Assembly: GCA_016706055.1 (NCBI GenBank)
Contig: JADJKL010000008.1
Span: 314,254-378,253 of the forward strand
Reading direction: 5' to 3'
Source: Chitinophagaceae bacterium
Lineage (GTDB): Bacteria > Bacteroidota > Bacteroidia > Chitinophagales > Chitinophagaceae
Length of the DNA: 64,000 bases
Shown here: positions 34,007 through 43,298 of the stretch, in pieces
Numbering within the stretch: the first letter of the stretch is position 1
How the letters are laid out: the number at the start of each line of letters is the position of its first letter
The notes under the pieces: generated by a model
The model's database searches: none
Told to the model about the DNA's origin: nothing
The model's input: the letters and a program-made list of their open reading frames with translations, nothing else
Made by a program: the position numbers and the translations under genes

Positions 34007-36055
34007 TTGAAAAGATTACTATTCATATTATGTATTGTATTCAACGCTCAATTAAGTATTAGTCAGGAAATCCCCATTACAACAGAGCAGCAATTGGAAA
34101 ACCTTACGGATGCAAACGAAGGTGAAACTGAAGATGATTCTTATTTACAGGAACTGGAAAATTTCAGGCGGCATCCACTAAATATAAATACGGCAGATGC
34201 AGACGAGTTTAAGCAATTAAGAATTCTTACTGATTTGCAGATTGTAAATTTTGTAACATACAGAAACCTGTTTGGGAAATTGATCAGTCTTTATGAATTA
34301 CAGGCTGTTCCTTCTTGGGATATTGGCACCATAAAAAAGCTGCTGCCGTTTATTACAACCTCCACTCCTATATCATTAAAAGATGAAGCAGGTATAAGAT
34401 TCAGAGATGGGGAACATAGTCTTTTACTTCGAGGAATTCAGGTGTTAGAAAAAGCAAAAGGTTTTGATAAATCAACATCCGGAACCAAATATTTAGGAAG
34501 TCCACAACGGGTCTTTTTCCGATACCGCTACACCTATAAAAATCTATTGCAATTTGGCATTGTTGGTGACAAAGATGCAGGAGAACAGTTTCTGAAAGGT
34601 GCACAGAACAAAGGATTTGATTTTTATTCGTTTCATTTATTTGCAAGAAAAATTGGTATCATACAAGCATTAGCTCTTGGCGATTTTAGTGTAAATCTTG
34701 GACAAGGATTGACGCAATGGCAAAGCCTTGCGTTTAAAAAAAGTGTAGATGTAATGGGAGTGAAGCGGCAAGCGGCTACTTTAAGGCCATATAGTTCTGC
34801 CGGAGAATTTTATTTTAATCGTGGAGCAGGCATTACTATAAAAAAAGGAAAGATAGAGTCAACCGTATTTGCATCCATAAGAAAGCTGAGTGCCAACTTT
34901 GTGGCAGATACTGTAAATAATGAAGATTTTATTTCCTCTTTTTTGACATCAGGATATAACCGTACACCCAGCGAACAGCTTGACAGAAATAATTTGAAGC
35001 AAACTTCTTACGGCGGTAATATTCTTTTACGCAACAACAGATGGCATGTAGGTGCTAATGCAATTTTTTATGATTTTTCACTGCCTGTGGTGAAAAGAGA
35101 TGAACCTTATAACCGTTATGCTATTAGTGGCAATAGCTGGTATAATATGAGTATTGATTATAGCTACACTTATAAGAATATGCATTTGTTCGGCGAAGCT
35201 GCAATGGATAAAAGAAGCAATAAAGCATTTATCAATGGAATATTGTTAAGCGTAGATCCAAGAGTGGATATATCCATTGTACAAAGAACAATAAGCAAGG
35301 GTTACCAATCTATCAATGGAAATGCTTTTACAGAAAACACTTATCCTACTAATGAAACAGGAATTTATGCAGGTGTTAGTATTCGACCTGCAATTGGATG
35401 GAAGATTGATGCCTATGCAGATTTTTATAAATTTCCCTGGCTAAAATATCTTGTAGATGCGCCAAGCCATGGCAAAGATTTTTTGGCACAAGTAACCTAT
35501 ACTCCAAACAGGCAGGTAGAAATGTATACCCGTTTTAAAACGGAAACTAAACAAGCTAATCAGTCCGATAATACAACTGTAACAAATTTCCTGGTGAATT
35601 TGCCCAAACAAAACTGGCGAACACAAATCAGTTATAAGTTAAATACAAGCTTTACTTTACGAAATCGCATAGAATTGTTATGGTATGATAATAATGGGGT
35701 TAATAAAGCAAACGGGTTTCTAACTTTTTTCGATTTTATGTATAAACCAATGCTAAAACCTCTTTCAGCAGTTTTACGATTGCAGTATTTTGAGACAGAT
35801 GACTATAATTCAAGGATTTATGCTTACGAAAATGACATATTATACGGTTATTCAATTCCAGCTTTTTACGATAAAGGCTTTCGATACTACTTGAATTTAA
35901 ATTATGATTTGGCAAAGAATGTATCAGTATGGCTTCGCTTAGCTCAAACTATTTACAGGGAACGGCTTACTGTGGGCTCTGGTTTGGATGAAATTCAGGG
36001 CAATAAACGGACCGAAGTCAAGTGTCAAATCCGCTGGATAATTGGGAAGTCATAA
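34007..36055 (+). CDS. Exported protein with ComEA-like helix-hairpin-helix and C-terminal barrel-like region
   Basis: This 682-residue protein starts at TTG (34007), 2 nt after the stop of the previous gene, with a signal peptide ending LSISQ. Residues about 55-125 (HPLNINTADADEFKQLRIL, then NLFGKLISLYELQAVPSWD) are one or two ComEA-type helix-hairpin-helix repeats. The rest (about 150-682) is aromatic, strand-rich and barrel-like (SVNLGQGLTQWQSLAFKKS, FRYRYTYKNLLQFGIVGD). HhH domains usually bind DNA, but here the domain is exported, so protein contact or DNA at the surface are both possible. The pairing of HhH and barrel in one chain seems a Bacteroidota theme; function not known to me. 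Confidence 0.8.
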   Translation: MKRLLFILCIVFNAQLSISQEIPITTEQQLENLTDANEGETEDDSYLQELENFRRHPLNINTADADEFKQLRILTDLQIVNFVTYRNLFGKLISLYELQAVPSWDIGTIKKLLPFITTSTPISLKDEAGIRFRDGEHSLLLRGIQVLEKAKGFDKSTSGTKYLGSPQRVFFRYRYTYKNLLQFGIVGDKDAGEQFLKGAQNKGFDFYSFHLFARKIGIIQALALGDFSVNLGQGLTQWQSLAFKKSVDVMGVKRQAATLRPYSSAGEFYFNRGAGITIKKGKIESTVFASIRKLSANFVADTVNNEDFISSFLTSGYNRTPSEQLDRNNLKQTSYGGNILLRNNRWHVGANAIFYDFSLPVVKRDEPYNRYAISGNSWYNMSIDYSYTYKNMHLFGEAAMDKRSNKAFINGILLSVDPRVDISIVQRTISKGYQSINGNAFTENTYPTNETGIYAGVSIRPAIGWKIDAYADFYKFPWLKYLVDAPSHGKDFLAQVTYTPNRQVEMYTRFKTETKQANQSDNTTVTNFLVNLPKQNWRTQISYKLNTSFTLRNRIELLWYDNNGVNKANGFLTFFDFMYKPMLKPLSAVLRLQYFETDDYNSRIYAYENDILYGYSIPAFYDKGFRYYLNLNYDLAKNVSVWLRLAQTIYRERLTVGSGLDEIQGNKRTEVKCQIRWIIGKS

Positions 36056-36220
36056 AAAAATTAAGCTTTTTTTCGAATTCATTTAACCATTTGTTAAAAA
36101 AAAATTATCTTGCGGCAGCATTTTACAACGTAAAATTGTCTTTATAACCGACCCCTACCCTTGAAAATTCACATTATTCGCTGAGAATCAATGCATTTTA
36201 AATTAAAAATTAACGTTAAC

Positions 36221-39200
36221 ATGAGAAAAATCGCATCACTGTTTACGATGCTGATGTTGGTAACAGCATTTGCATTTGCCCAGAACCGGACGATTACCGG
36301 TACTGTGACCGATGAAAAAGGAGACGCTTTACCAGGCGCCTCAGTAAGAATTAAAGGAACCCGTACAGGAGTAGCTGCTGACAATAATGGTCAGTTTCGC
36401 ATCCAGGCCAAAACAGGCGACGTATTGCTTGTATCTGGTGCTGGAATAGATGCTACTGAAGCTACTGTTGGATCTGGAAATACAATTGCAATTTCAGTTA
36501 AAAGATCTGTAGTTGCTGGTACTGAGGTTGTTGTTACTGCCTTGGGTATTACCCGTCAAAAAAGGGAATTAGGTTATTCAACTGCAAAGGTTTCAGGAGC
36601 TGAGCTTACAAAAGCTAAGTCTGTAAACATAGCTAATGGCTTGCAGGGCAAAGTTTCTGGTCTTAATATTACTTCTGTTAACAACGGAGTATTTGAAGAT
36701 GTAAAAATTAACCTTCGTGGTATCCGTTCTTTATTGGGAAATAATAACCCAATGCTTCTTTTAGATGGTGTTCCAATGGGTATTGGCTTTCTTTCCTCTT
36801 TAAATCCAAACGATATTGAAGATGTGAACGTATTGAAAGGAACATCTGCCGCCGCTATTTATGGCCCTGACGCTGTGAATGGTGTTATCGTAGTAACTAC
36901 GAAAAAAGGAAAAGTAAGTACTCCGGTAATTACTTTAGGTCATAGCACACAAGCATCTACCATTTCTTTCTTCCCTGAATTTCAGCAAGAATTTGGAAGT
37001 GGTGGTTATGGTGCTTACACTCCATATGAAAACTGGTCTTGGGGACCTGCTTTTGACGGATCAGTAGTTGAGATTGGTCATGTGCTTCCTGATGGTTCTG
37101 TACAAACAGTACCTTATCTTCCTATCAGAAAAGAAAAACAAAAGTTTTTTAATACAGGTGTAACGATTCAGAATGATCTTTCATTTTCTACAAAAGATTT
37201 TTACTTGAGTGTTCAGGATGCCATCATTAAAGGCATTGTTCCTGATGATAGAAATAGAAGAACTGGTATCCGCTTAAGCAGTAGCCGTGAGTTCGGAAAG
37301 TTTAAAGTAACTTTTAATACAAACTATATTCAATCTAACTACAACATTTTTGATGATGTTTCTATGGGAAATTACAACGCTTCCCAGAACGTTGGTTTGA
37401 ACAATGGTTTGATGAACTTGATCTTTAATACTCCTGCACATATTCCTATTACCAGTTATAAAGATTTTATAAATAACCCATTTGCAGAGTACAATGGATA
37501 TTTTAATGATTACGGGCACAATCCATATTTTGCAATTGATAACTGGAGAAATTTTGGTAAGAGTGAAGACCTGATTTCAAACATTGAGTTAGGTTTAAAA
37601 GCTACTAGCTGGTTATCATTTACATACCGTGCTGCGATGAACATGAGTACGAATACAGGAAGGTCAACAACTAAAGGTGAAACACCAACCGCTTTTGGCG
37701 TAGGTCGTGGGTTTGCTTCAATACCTGGAGCAGTAGGTGATTTTGCTAACAGAGGAAGCCGCTTGTCTTCAGAAGCATTTGCTACTGTAAACAAAAAATT
37801 TGGAGAATTAAAGTTTAGCGCAGTTGCTGGTCACTACTTCAGACAGACTGATCAAAAAAATACAAGTGTATCTGCCGGTAATCTGGTTGTTCCAGAGTTA
37901 TTCAACGTTTCTAACAGAACGGGTGAATTAGGTGGCGGATCTTCTTTCAGCAAAACAAGATTATTGTCTGTTTACGGAAGTATCGGCTTAGGGTACAAAT
38001 GGGCTAATATTGAAGTTACAGGCAGAAATGATAAAACTTCATTATTGGCAGCTGCCAACCGTTCTTATTTTTATCCAGGTGTAAGTGCATCATTTGTAAT
38101 AAGTGATGCTATCGGTGCTATCAAAAATAGCAGCGTTATATCTTACCTGAAACTTCGTGGTTCTTGGAATAAAACTGGTAACGTAACTTTAGGTGCATAC
38201 GGATTAGAGGCAACATTTAGTCAGGCTTCTGGTTTCCCTTATGGATCATTACCAGGATTTACTGCAAACAACTCTGCACCGGATCCTTTGTTAAGACCAG
38301 AGTTTGTTAAATCATGGGAAGCAGGTATGGAGCTTTCTTTATTCAAGAATAGAGTAGGTATTGAAGCTACCTATTTCCATCAGGATAATACAGATCAGAT
38401 TATTCCTATCACCGTTTCAGCTGCTACAGGTTATACTTCTTCTACTGTTAATGCGGCATCTTTTGTTAATGAAGGCTATGAGTTTGACTTGAAACTTACT
38501 CCTTTGGTACAATTAGGTGATGTACGTATTAATTTCAGAGGAAACGCTACTTATAATACAAGTAGAGTTGATGAAGTGTATCAAGGATTAGATCAGTTGT
38601 TTGCTGGAGGATTTAACACTTTTGCTGCTAACTATATAGTAAAAGGTTATCCAGCCTTTGTGTTTCAGGCAACAGATTATTTGAGAGATGATTTGGGACG
38701 AGTAATTGTTGACAAAATAACAGGTGAGCCTTCACAAGATCCTAATACAAAAATATTTGGACAAACAATGCCGAAATGGATTGTTGGTTTGAATCCTACT
38801 GTTTCTTGGAAGAATCTTACTTTCTCTATTTTAGGTGAATATAAAGGCGGACACACTGCTTTTCATAAAATAGGTGATGATATGGCTTGGACAGGTGTTT
38901 CAATAGCTACAGCAGTGAATCACCGTGAAAGATTCGTTTTCCCGAATTCTTCTTACGAAGATCCATTGAATCCAGGTAAATACATTGCAAATACAGATGT
39001 TACATTATCAAACGTAAATAACTTTTATACAGGGGTTTATCGTGATGTAGCTTCAAACTTTTTAACAAGTGCAGCAGCATGGAGATTAAGAGAGGCTTCT
39101 ATTTCTTATGATTTGCCTAAAAAAGTATTAGGAAATGGGAAGCTGATAAAGGGTGTTTCCTTAGCCGTTACAGGAAGGAATTTATACCTTTGGTTACCAA

Positions 39201-39322
39201 AGTCTAATGTGTATTCTGATCCTGATTTCAACTTTTCAACTGGAAATACTTCAGGTGTAGGTACTTCACAAATAAATCCTCCAACAAGGACATTTGGTGC
39301 AAGTGCAGTGTTCACATTTTAA
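36221..39322 (+). CDS. SusC/RagA-type TonB-linked outer-membrane transporter
   Basis: The start is the ATG at 36221, placing a signal peptide first (MRKIASLFTMLMLVTAFAFAQ); a further upstream ATG at 36191 adds 10 residues without sense. The 1033-residue protein has a carboxypeptidase-regulatory-like domain (RTITGTVTDEKGDALPGASV, about 20-100), a SusC plug (about 110-230, with LRGIRSLLGNNNPMLLLDGV and GPDAVNGVIVVTTKKGK) and a 22-strand barrel ending in phenylalanine (ASAVFTF). It pairs with the SusD-like lipoprotein downstream to import a large ligand powered by TonB. No glycosidase or peptidase lies nearby, so the substrate is open. A 165-nt leader precedes it. Confidence 0.95.
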   Translation: MRKIASLFTMLMLVTAFAFAQNRTITGTVTDEKGDALPGASVRIKGTRTGVAADNNGQFRIQAKTGDVLLVSGAGIDATEATVGSGNTIAISVKRSVVAGTEVVVTALGITRQKRELGYSTAKVSGAELTKAKSVNIANGLQGKVSGLNITSVNNGVFEDVKINLRGIRSLLGNNNPMLLLDGVPMGIGFLSSLNPNDIEDVNVLKGTSAAAIYGPDAVNGVIVVTTKKGKVSTPVITLGHSTQASTISFFPEFQQEFGSGGYGAYTPYENWSWGPAFDGSVVEIGHVLPDGSVQTVPYLPIRKEKQKFFNTGVTIQNDLSFSTKDFYLSVQDAIIKGIVPDDRNRRTGIRLSSSREFGKFKVTFNTNYIQSNYNIFDDVSMGNYNASQNVGLNNGLMNLIFNTPAHIPITSYKDFINNPFAEYNGYFNDYGHNPYFAIDNWRNFGKSEDLISNIELGLKATSWLSFTYRAAMNMSTNTGRSTTKGETPTAFGVGRGFASIPGAVGDFANRGSRLSSEAFATVNKKFGELKFSAVAGHYFRQTDQKNTSVSAGNLVVPELFNVSNRTGELGGGSSFSKTRLLSVYGSIGLGYKWANIEVTGRNDKTSLLAAANRSYFYPGVSASFVISDAIGAIKNSSVISYLKLRGSWNKTGNVTLGAYGLEATFSQASGFPYGSLPGFTANNSAPDPLLRPEFVKSWEAGMELSLFKNRVGIEATYFHQDNTDQIIPITVSAATGYTSSTVNAASFVNEGYEFDLKLTPLVQLGDVRINFRGNATYNTSRVDEVYQGLDQLFAGGFNTFAANYIVKGYPAFVFQATDYLRDDLGRVIVDKITGEPSQDPNTKIFGQTMPKWIVGLNPTVSWKNLTFSILGEYKGGHTAFHKIGDDMAWTGVSIATAVNHRERFVFPNSSYEDPLNPGKYIANTDVTLSNVNNFYTGVYRDVASNFLTSAAAWRLREASISYDLPKKVLGNGKLIKGVSLAVTGRNLYLWLPKSNVYSDPDFNFSTGNTSGVGTSQINPPTRTFGASAVFTF

Positions 39323-39349
39323 TTATCAATAACCAAAATGTTTATTAAT

Positions 39350-40860
39350 ATGAAAAAAATAATAATATTCTCGTTAATCCTGCTGATGACCGCCACGGTC
39401 GGATGTAAAAGGGATTTCTTAGATATCAACGTTAGTCCAAACTCGGTTACACCGGGTTCTATTTCCCCCGATCTTATTTTGCCAAGGGCAGAACATGCTA
39501 TCGGAGCAAGAATGGCTACTTCTTACAGAACGTATGGAAGTTGGTGTGGTTACTGGTCAAGATCTGGTACGTACGGACCAAATGCTGAAGAAGAGTCTTA
39601 CAATATCACTTCTGGTTTTGGTGCAGGTGAATGGTCTGGTTGGTATGATATATTGACTGACCTTGACATCATGGAAAAAAGGCAAATGTTTTGGGACAAA
39701 CCTTTTATGAAGGTATTGCCAAAGCATTAAAAACAGTTGGGTTCATGTACTTGGTAGACCAGTACAATAATGTACCATATTCCAAAGCTTTTGACCTTAC
39801 TAATAATATTCTTCCTGCTTATGACAAAGGAGATGCTATTTATGCAGATCTTTTGGTGCAATTAGATAATGCATTGGTACTTATTAAAAATGCCAATGTA
39901 AGTGCAAATACAAATATTGCGAATGCGGATATTATTTTTAAAGGCGACCAGACAAAATGGAGACAACTTATCAATACACAAAGATTAAAGTTATTGATTC
40001 GCCAGTCTCAAGTTCCAGGATTTTCTGCAACCGCCCAGATTGCTAAGATTACTAATGATGGATCTGGATTTATTGGCGCAGGACAATCTGCCAATATACA
40101 GCCAGGTTATTTGGCTGATAATGGAAAGCAAAATCCATTCTGGAATTCATTTGAGAAACTGTATACAGGTGATGCGGCTGACCAGTTTAACAGAGCAAAC
40201 AATTATGTTTTAAATCTATATCGTAATAATGGTGATATAAGATACCAGTACTTTTTTGATGCTGCTGCAACTCCATTATCAGGTAATACTTATTATGGAT
40301 ACAACTATGGTGAAGTTTTACCAAACAGTGACCCTTATAAGCAAGCCAATTCATCTGGTGTAGGTGGTCCGGGTCTAGCAAAATCTGCATCACAGGCACA
40401 GTGGTTATTCACTTCTGTGGAAAGTTTGTTTTTACAAGCAGAAGCTATCCAAAGAGGATGGTTACCAGGAACAGCGCAAACTGCATATGAAAATGCAGTA
40501 AGAGAATCATTTAGCTGGTTAGGTGTTACGAATGCTGTAAGTACAGCTAATGCTTATTTAACTAATCCTTTTGTAGTTGTTGATTGGTCTCAAGCAACAA
40601 CAAGCCAAGCCAAGATTAATTTAATTGCTACTCAAAAATATCTTGCACTTTGCGGTGTTAATAATTTTGAAGCTTGGGTTGATTATAGAAGACTGGGTGT
40701 GCCAACTACTTTACCACTTTCGATGGCTCCTAACAGGGCTGGTAGAGTAATACCTATTAGATTACAATATCCTCAAGCAGAGTTTACTTATAACAATGCT
40801 AATGTAAACTTAGAGGGTACTATTAATCCACAGTCAAGTGCAATCTTCTGGGATAAATAA
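39350..40860 (+). CDS. SusD/RagB-type outer-membrane lipoprotein, interrupted by one frameshift
   Basis: The protein starts at the ATG at 39350 with a lipoprotein signal (MKKIIIFSLILLMTATVGC, lipid-bearing Cys 19). The first frame runs to 39730 (through WYDILTDLDIMEK), and the rest of the protein is in another frame to 40860 (GQTFYEGIAKALKTVGFMYL onward). The A run at 39675-39680 has six A; a seventh would restore a single SusD-like_2 chain of about 503 residues. Typical family blocks are DQYNNVPYSKAF and the C-terminal FEAWVDYRRLGVP. It would be the surface lid of the SusC transporter at 36221. The defect may be a sequencing error or a slippage site. Confidence 0.9.
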
Positions 40861-40916
40861 TTCGTATATTAAATCACTGAAGAACTAAACTGATAAATAA
40901 TTTTAAAAATACACAC

Positions 40917-41837
40917 ATGAAAAAATACTCAATTCTCTTATTAAGCAGCGCAGTACTTTTTTTAAGCTCTTGCTTAAAGGATAAGGCTGTGAACGACAGA
41001 GTTTATGGCATGGATGGAGCGGATGAAGCCAAACTTGTTGAGTTGCCTAACTCGGATGGGACACATTTACAAACTTTTGCATTTGATTTCGAAGACAAGG
41101 TATTGGATGTAGATGTTGTGGAGGTACGTTTGACTTCAAACAATCTTCCTACAAGCGACGTAACAGTTGTATTAACGATGGCTAATTCGCAGACTTTAAT
41201 AGATGATTATAACACAGCCAATGGAACAAGTTATGATATAATGCCTGCAAACCTTTACCAACTTGTTGGTGCTGCGCCATTAACCGTTGTTATTCCAGCT
41301 GGTCAGCGTTCTGCGTTTGTTAAATTGAAAACTAATGCTATTAACTATGATCCTTCTAGCACTTATGCAATTGGATTTAAGTTAGTGAGTATTAGTGATG
41401 CATCCTTTTCATTAAGCGGTAATTTCAATACACTTATTGCTACATTTGGTGCCAAAAATCAATATGATGGTCGCTATACAGTTACTGGTAGCTGTGTTGA
41501 CGCTAATGGTCTTTATGAAGGAGTATATCCTACTGAAGTTGATTTAGCAACAGTAAGTGGTAATTCTGTACTATATTATAATTACGAGATAGACTACCCT
41601 AATTATCTTGTAGCAAACATTGCAACTGGCGGTTTGGCTAATACAGGTATCAGACCAGTATTGTATTTTGATAATGCAACCGGTCAGCTTACTAGCCTTG
41701 GTGATGCAAATAATGCAGCAAGAGTATATACTGGTGTAAGCGGTTCTTATAATGCTTCCAGCAAGACTATTATTCTTAACTGGGTAGCAGGCAGATGGAA
41801 TGTTACTGAGACATATACTTACAAAGAACCTAGATAA
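40917..41837 (+). CDS. DUF1735-type surface lipoprotein of the SusCD locus
   Basis: This 306-residue protein has a lipoprotein signal (LLLSSAVLFLSSC). An N-terminal DUF1735-like beta-sandwich spans about 40-175, with ANGTSYDIMPANLYQL and VVIPAGQRSAFVKLKTNAI. The remaining part (about 180-306) is a beta-rich domain with QYDGRYTVTGSCVDANG. Such proteins usually accompany SusC/SusD and bind glycans or other ligands at the cell surface. It lies 56 nt after susD and is followed by a strong terminator, so it is the last gene of the unit. Confidence 0.85.
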   Translation: MKKYSILLLSSAVLFLSSCLKDKAVNDRVYGMDGADEAKLVELPNSDGTHLQTFAFDFEDKVLDVDVVEVRLTSNNLPTSDVTVVLTMANSQTLIDDYNTANGTSYDIMPANLYQLVGAAPLTVVIPAGQRSAFVKLKTNAINYDPSSTYAIGFKLVSISDASFSLSGNFNTLIATFGAKNQYDGRYTVTGSCVDANGLYEGVYPTEVDLATVSGNSVLYYNYEIDYPNYLVANIATGGLANTGIRPVLYFDNATGQLTSLGDANNAARVYTGVSGSYNASSKTIILNWVAGRWNVTETYTYKEPR

Positions 41838-41856
41838 AATATTGAATTTATTTATT

Positions 41857-41889
41857 AAAAGGGTTTGTTTAATTACAAACCCTTTTTTT
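41857..41889 (+). terminator. Rho-independent terminator of the susC-susD-DUF1735 unit
   Basis: A perfect 11-bp stem (AAAAGGGTTTG with CAAACCCTTTT), an 8-nt loop and a run of T form a textbook terminator, 20 nt after the stop codon. Confidence 0.9.
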
Positions 41890-41908
41890 GTTTATTTTGC
41901 AATAAAAA

Positions 41909-42223
41909 ATGACAGATCAACAAAATAGCGGCAATCAACTAAACATTGAAATTTCGGAAGAAGTAGCCGAAGGCAGTTATGCCAATCTTGCAATAATTAC
42001 TCATTCGCATGCAGAGTTTGTAATTGACTTTGTGAATGTGATGCCGGGCACTCCAAAGAGTAAAGTAAAGTCAAGGATTATTTTTACACCTCAACATGCA
42101 AAGCGGTTTATGAAAGCTTTAGCAGAGAATATTCAGAAGTACGAATCTATAAACGGGCCTATTAAAGATCTGGAAGAAGTGCAAATGCCTTTTAATTTTG
42201 GCGGGCCTACAGCCGAGGCATAA
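41909..42223 (+). CDS. DUF3467 protein
   Basis: This 104-residue acidic protein shows the DUF3467 pattern: EGSYANLAIITHSHAEFVID, FVNVMPGTPKSKVKSRIIFT and PQHAKRFMKALAENIQKYE. The family is small, cytoplasmic and of unknown function. It begins 20 nt after the Sus-locus terminator and is convergent with radC (9 nt apart). A TTATTTTG sequence 10-20 nt upstream of its ATG could serve as a -7 element. Confidence 0.88.
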   Translation: MTDQQNSGNQLNIEISEEVAEGSYANLAIITHSHAEFVIDFVNVMPGTPKSKVKSRIIFTPQHAKRFMKALAENIQKYESINGPIKDLEEVQMPFNFGGPTAEA

Positions 42224-42231
42224 TTTTTTAT

Positions 42232-42924
42232 TTATAAGAGACCCTCATCTGCAAAACTGAAGTGACCATCCTCACTAACAATTACATGGTCTAGTACAGT
42301 AATATCAAGAAATTTTGCGGCTTCTTTTATTTTAGTAGTGAGTTGCTCATCAGCTCTGCTTGGCTTTAAACTTCCTGAAGGATGATTATGACAGAGGATA
42401 ATATTGATAGCATCTTTTTCTAAAGCCATTCTTAAAATAACTCTGGGATCAGCAACTGTTCCAGTAATTCCACCTTCGCTTATTATTTCAAAATGGTTGA
42501 TCTTATTGGCTCTGTTTAAATACAATACTGCAAAAACTTCATGTCTGTAATCCTTTAGCTTAGTTTTTAAATAGTCTGCTATATCTCGACTGGTTTGCAC
42601 TACAGGCTTCCCTAAAGGAGCAGATGATTGCCTTCTTCGGCCAAGTTCCAGCGCAGCAGCTATAGCAATTGCTTTTGCTTCGCCAATACCTTTAATTTTC
42701 ATCAGGTCAGTAAGTGAGAGCTTACCGAGTTCCACCAAATTGTCTTTACCTAGTTTGAGCACTTCTTTAGCAAGATCTACAGCCGTTTTTTCTTTATTTC
42801 CATTAAGTATTAGAATGGCGAGCAATTCCGAATCGCTGAGGTTTTCTGCGCCTTTGGTGAGTAGTTTTTCCCTTGGCCTATCGTCTTTTGCCCAATTTTT
42901 AATTGAGTACTTGTGCTCTTGCAT
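42232..42924 (-). CDS. radC: RadC-family JAB/MPN domain protein
   Basis: This 230-residue protein has an N-terminal HhH region (1-95, KGIGEAKAIAIAAALELGRR) and a C-terminal JAMM metalloprotease-like domain whose zinc ligands are visible in ILCHNHPSGSLKPSRAD (H179, H181, D192). The family was named for DNA repair, but its true role is unsettled. Length and motifs are complete. Start ATG at 42922-42924; the 3' end faces the DUF3467 gene. Confidence 0.93.
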   Translation of the reverse strand: MQEHKYSIKNWAKDDRPREKLLTKGAENLSDSELLAILILNGNKEKTAVDLAKEVLKLGKDNLVELGKLSLTDLMKIKGIGEAKAIAIAAALELGRRRQSSAPLGKPVVQTSRDIADYLKTKLKDYRHEVFAVLYLNRANKINHFEIISEGGITGTVADPRVILRMALEKDAINIILCHNHPSGSLKPSRADEQLTTKIKEAAKFLDITVLDHVIVSEDGHFSFADEGLL

Positions 42925-43024
42925 AGAACAAGTATAGGTAATATTTTTATTCTATCAATACCACTTTGTGGTAATAACAAGCCGCCAGCAGTTAACCAAT
43001 ATTTTAAAACCGAAATCAGAATCT

Positions 43025-43231
43025 ATGAAAACCAAATCTTTTACTTCTGTAGGCTCTTTTCACCCCATTCTTTTCTTTGCAGTGGTGTATGCTGTCGCTT
43101 TGTTGTTCTCTATCTTCATTTGCTCAGCTTTATTTTATAGCTGCAACGCAAAATCTGCTGATTTAACTGAGCAACATTCCATTCCATTGGAAAAACAGGA
43201 TATAGTTCATACTAATTTAGCCTTGAAGTAG
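43025..43231 (+). CDS. Small membrane protein of unknown function
   Basis: The 68-residue frame starts at the ATG at 43025 and has one strong hydrophobic helix (about 14-36, ILFFAVVYAVALLFSIFICS) followed by a polar tail. An earlier in-frame GTG at 42968 is possible but adds no recognisable sequence. It is divergent from radC and precedes prs. I do not recognise the family; evidence is the signal-anchor-like composition and the free position between genes. Confidence 0.4.
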   Translation: MKTKSFTSVGSFHPILFFAVVYAVALLFSIFICSALFYSCNAKSADLTEQHSIPLEKQDIVHTNLALK

Positions 43232-43247
43232 TCATTTCGCCTTATTT

Positions 43248-43281
43248 TTTGCAGTTCTAAAAATGTGAAGTACTATCTTCG
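43248..43281 (+). promoter_or_regulatory. Probable promoter of prs
   Basis: TTTG (43248-43251), a 22-nt spacer and TATCTTCG (43274-43281) resemble the Bacteroidota TTTG/TAnnTTTG pair with one mismatch and a slightly long spacer. It ends 17 nt before the prs ATG. Confidence 0.45.
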
Positions 43282-43298
43282 CCGCACATTTTTACGCT

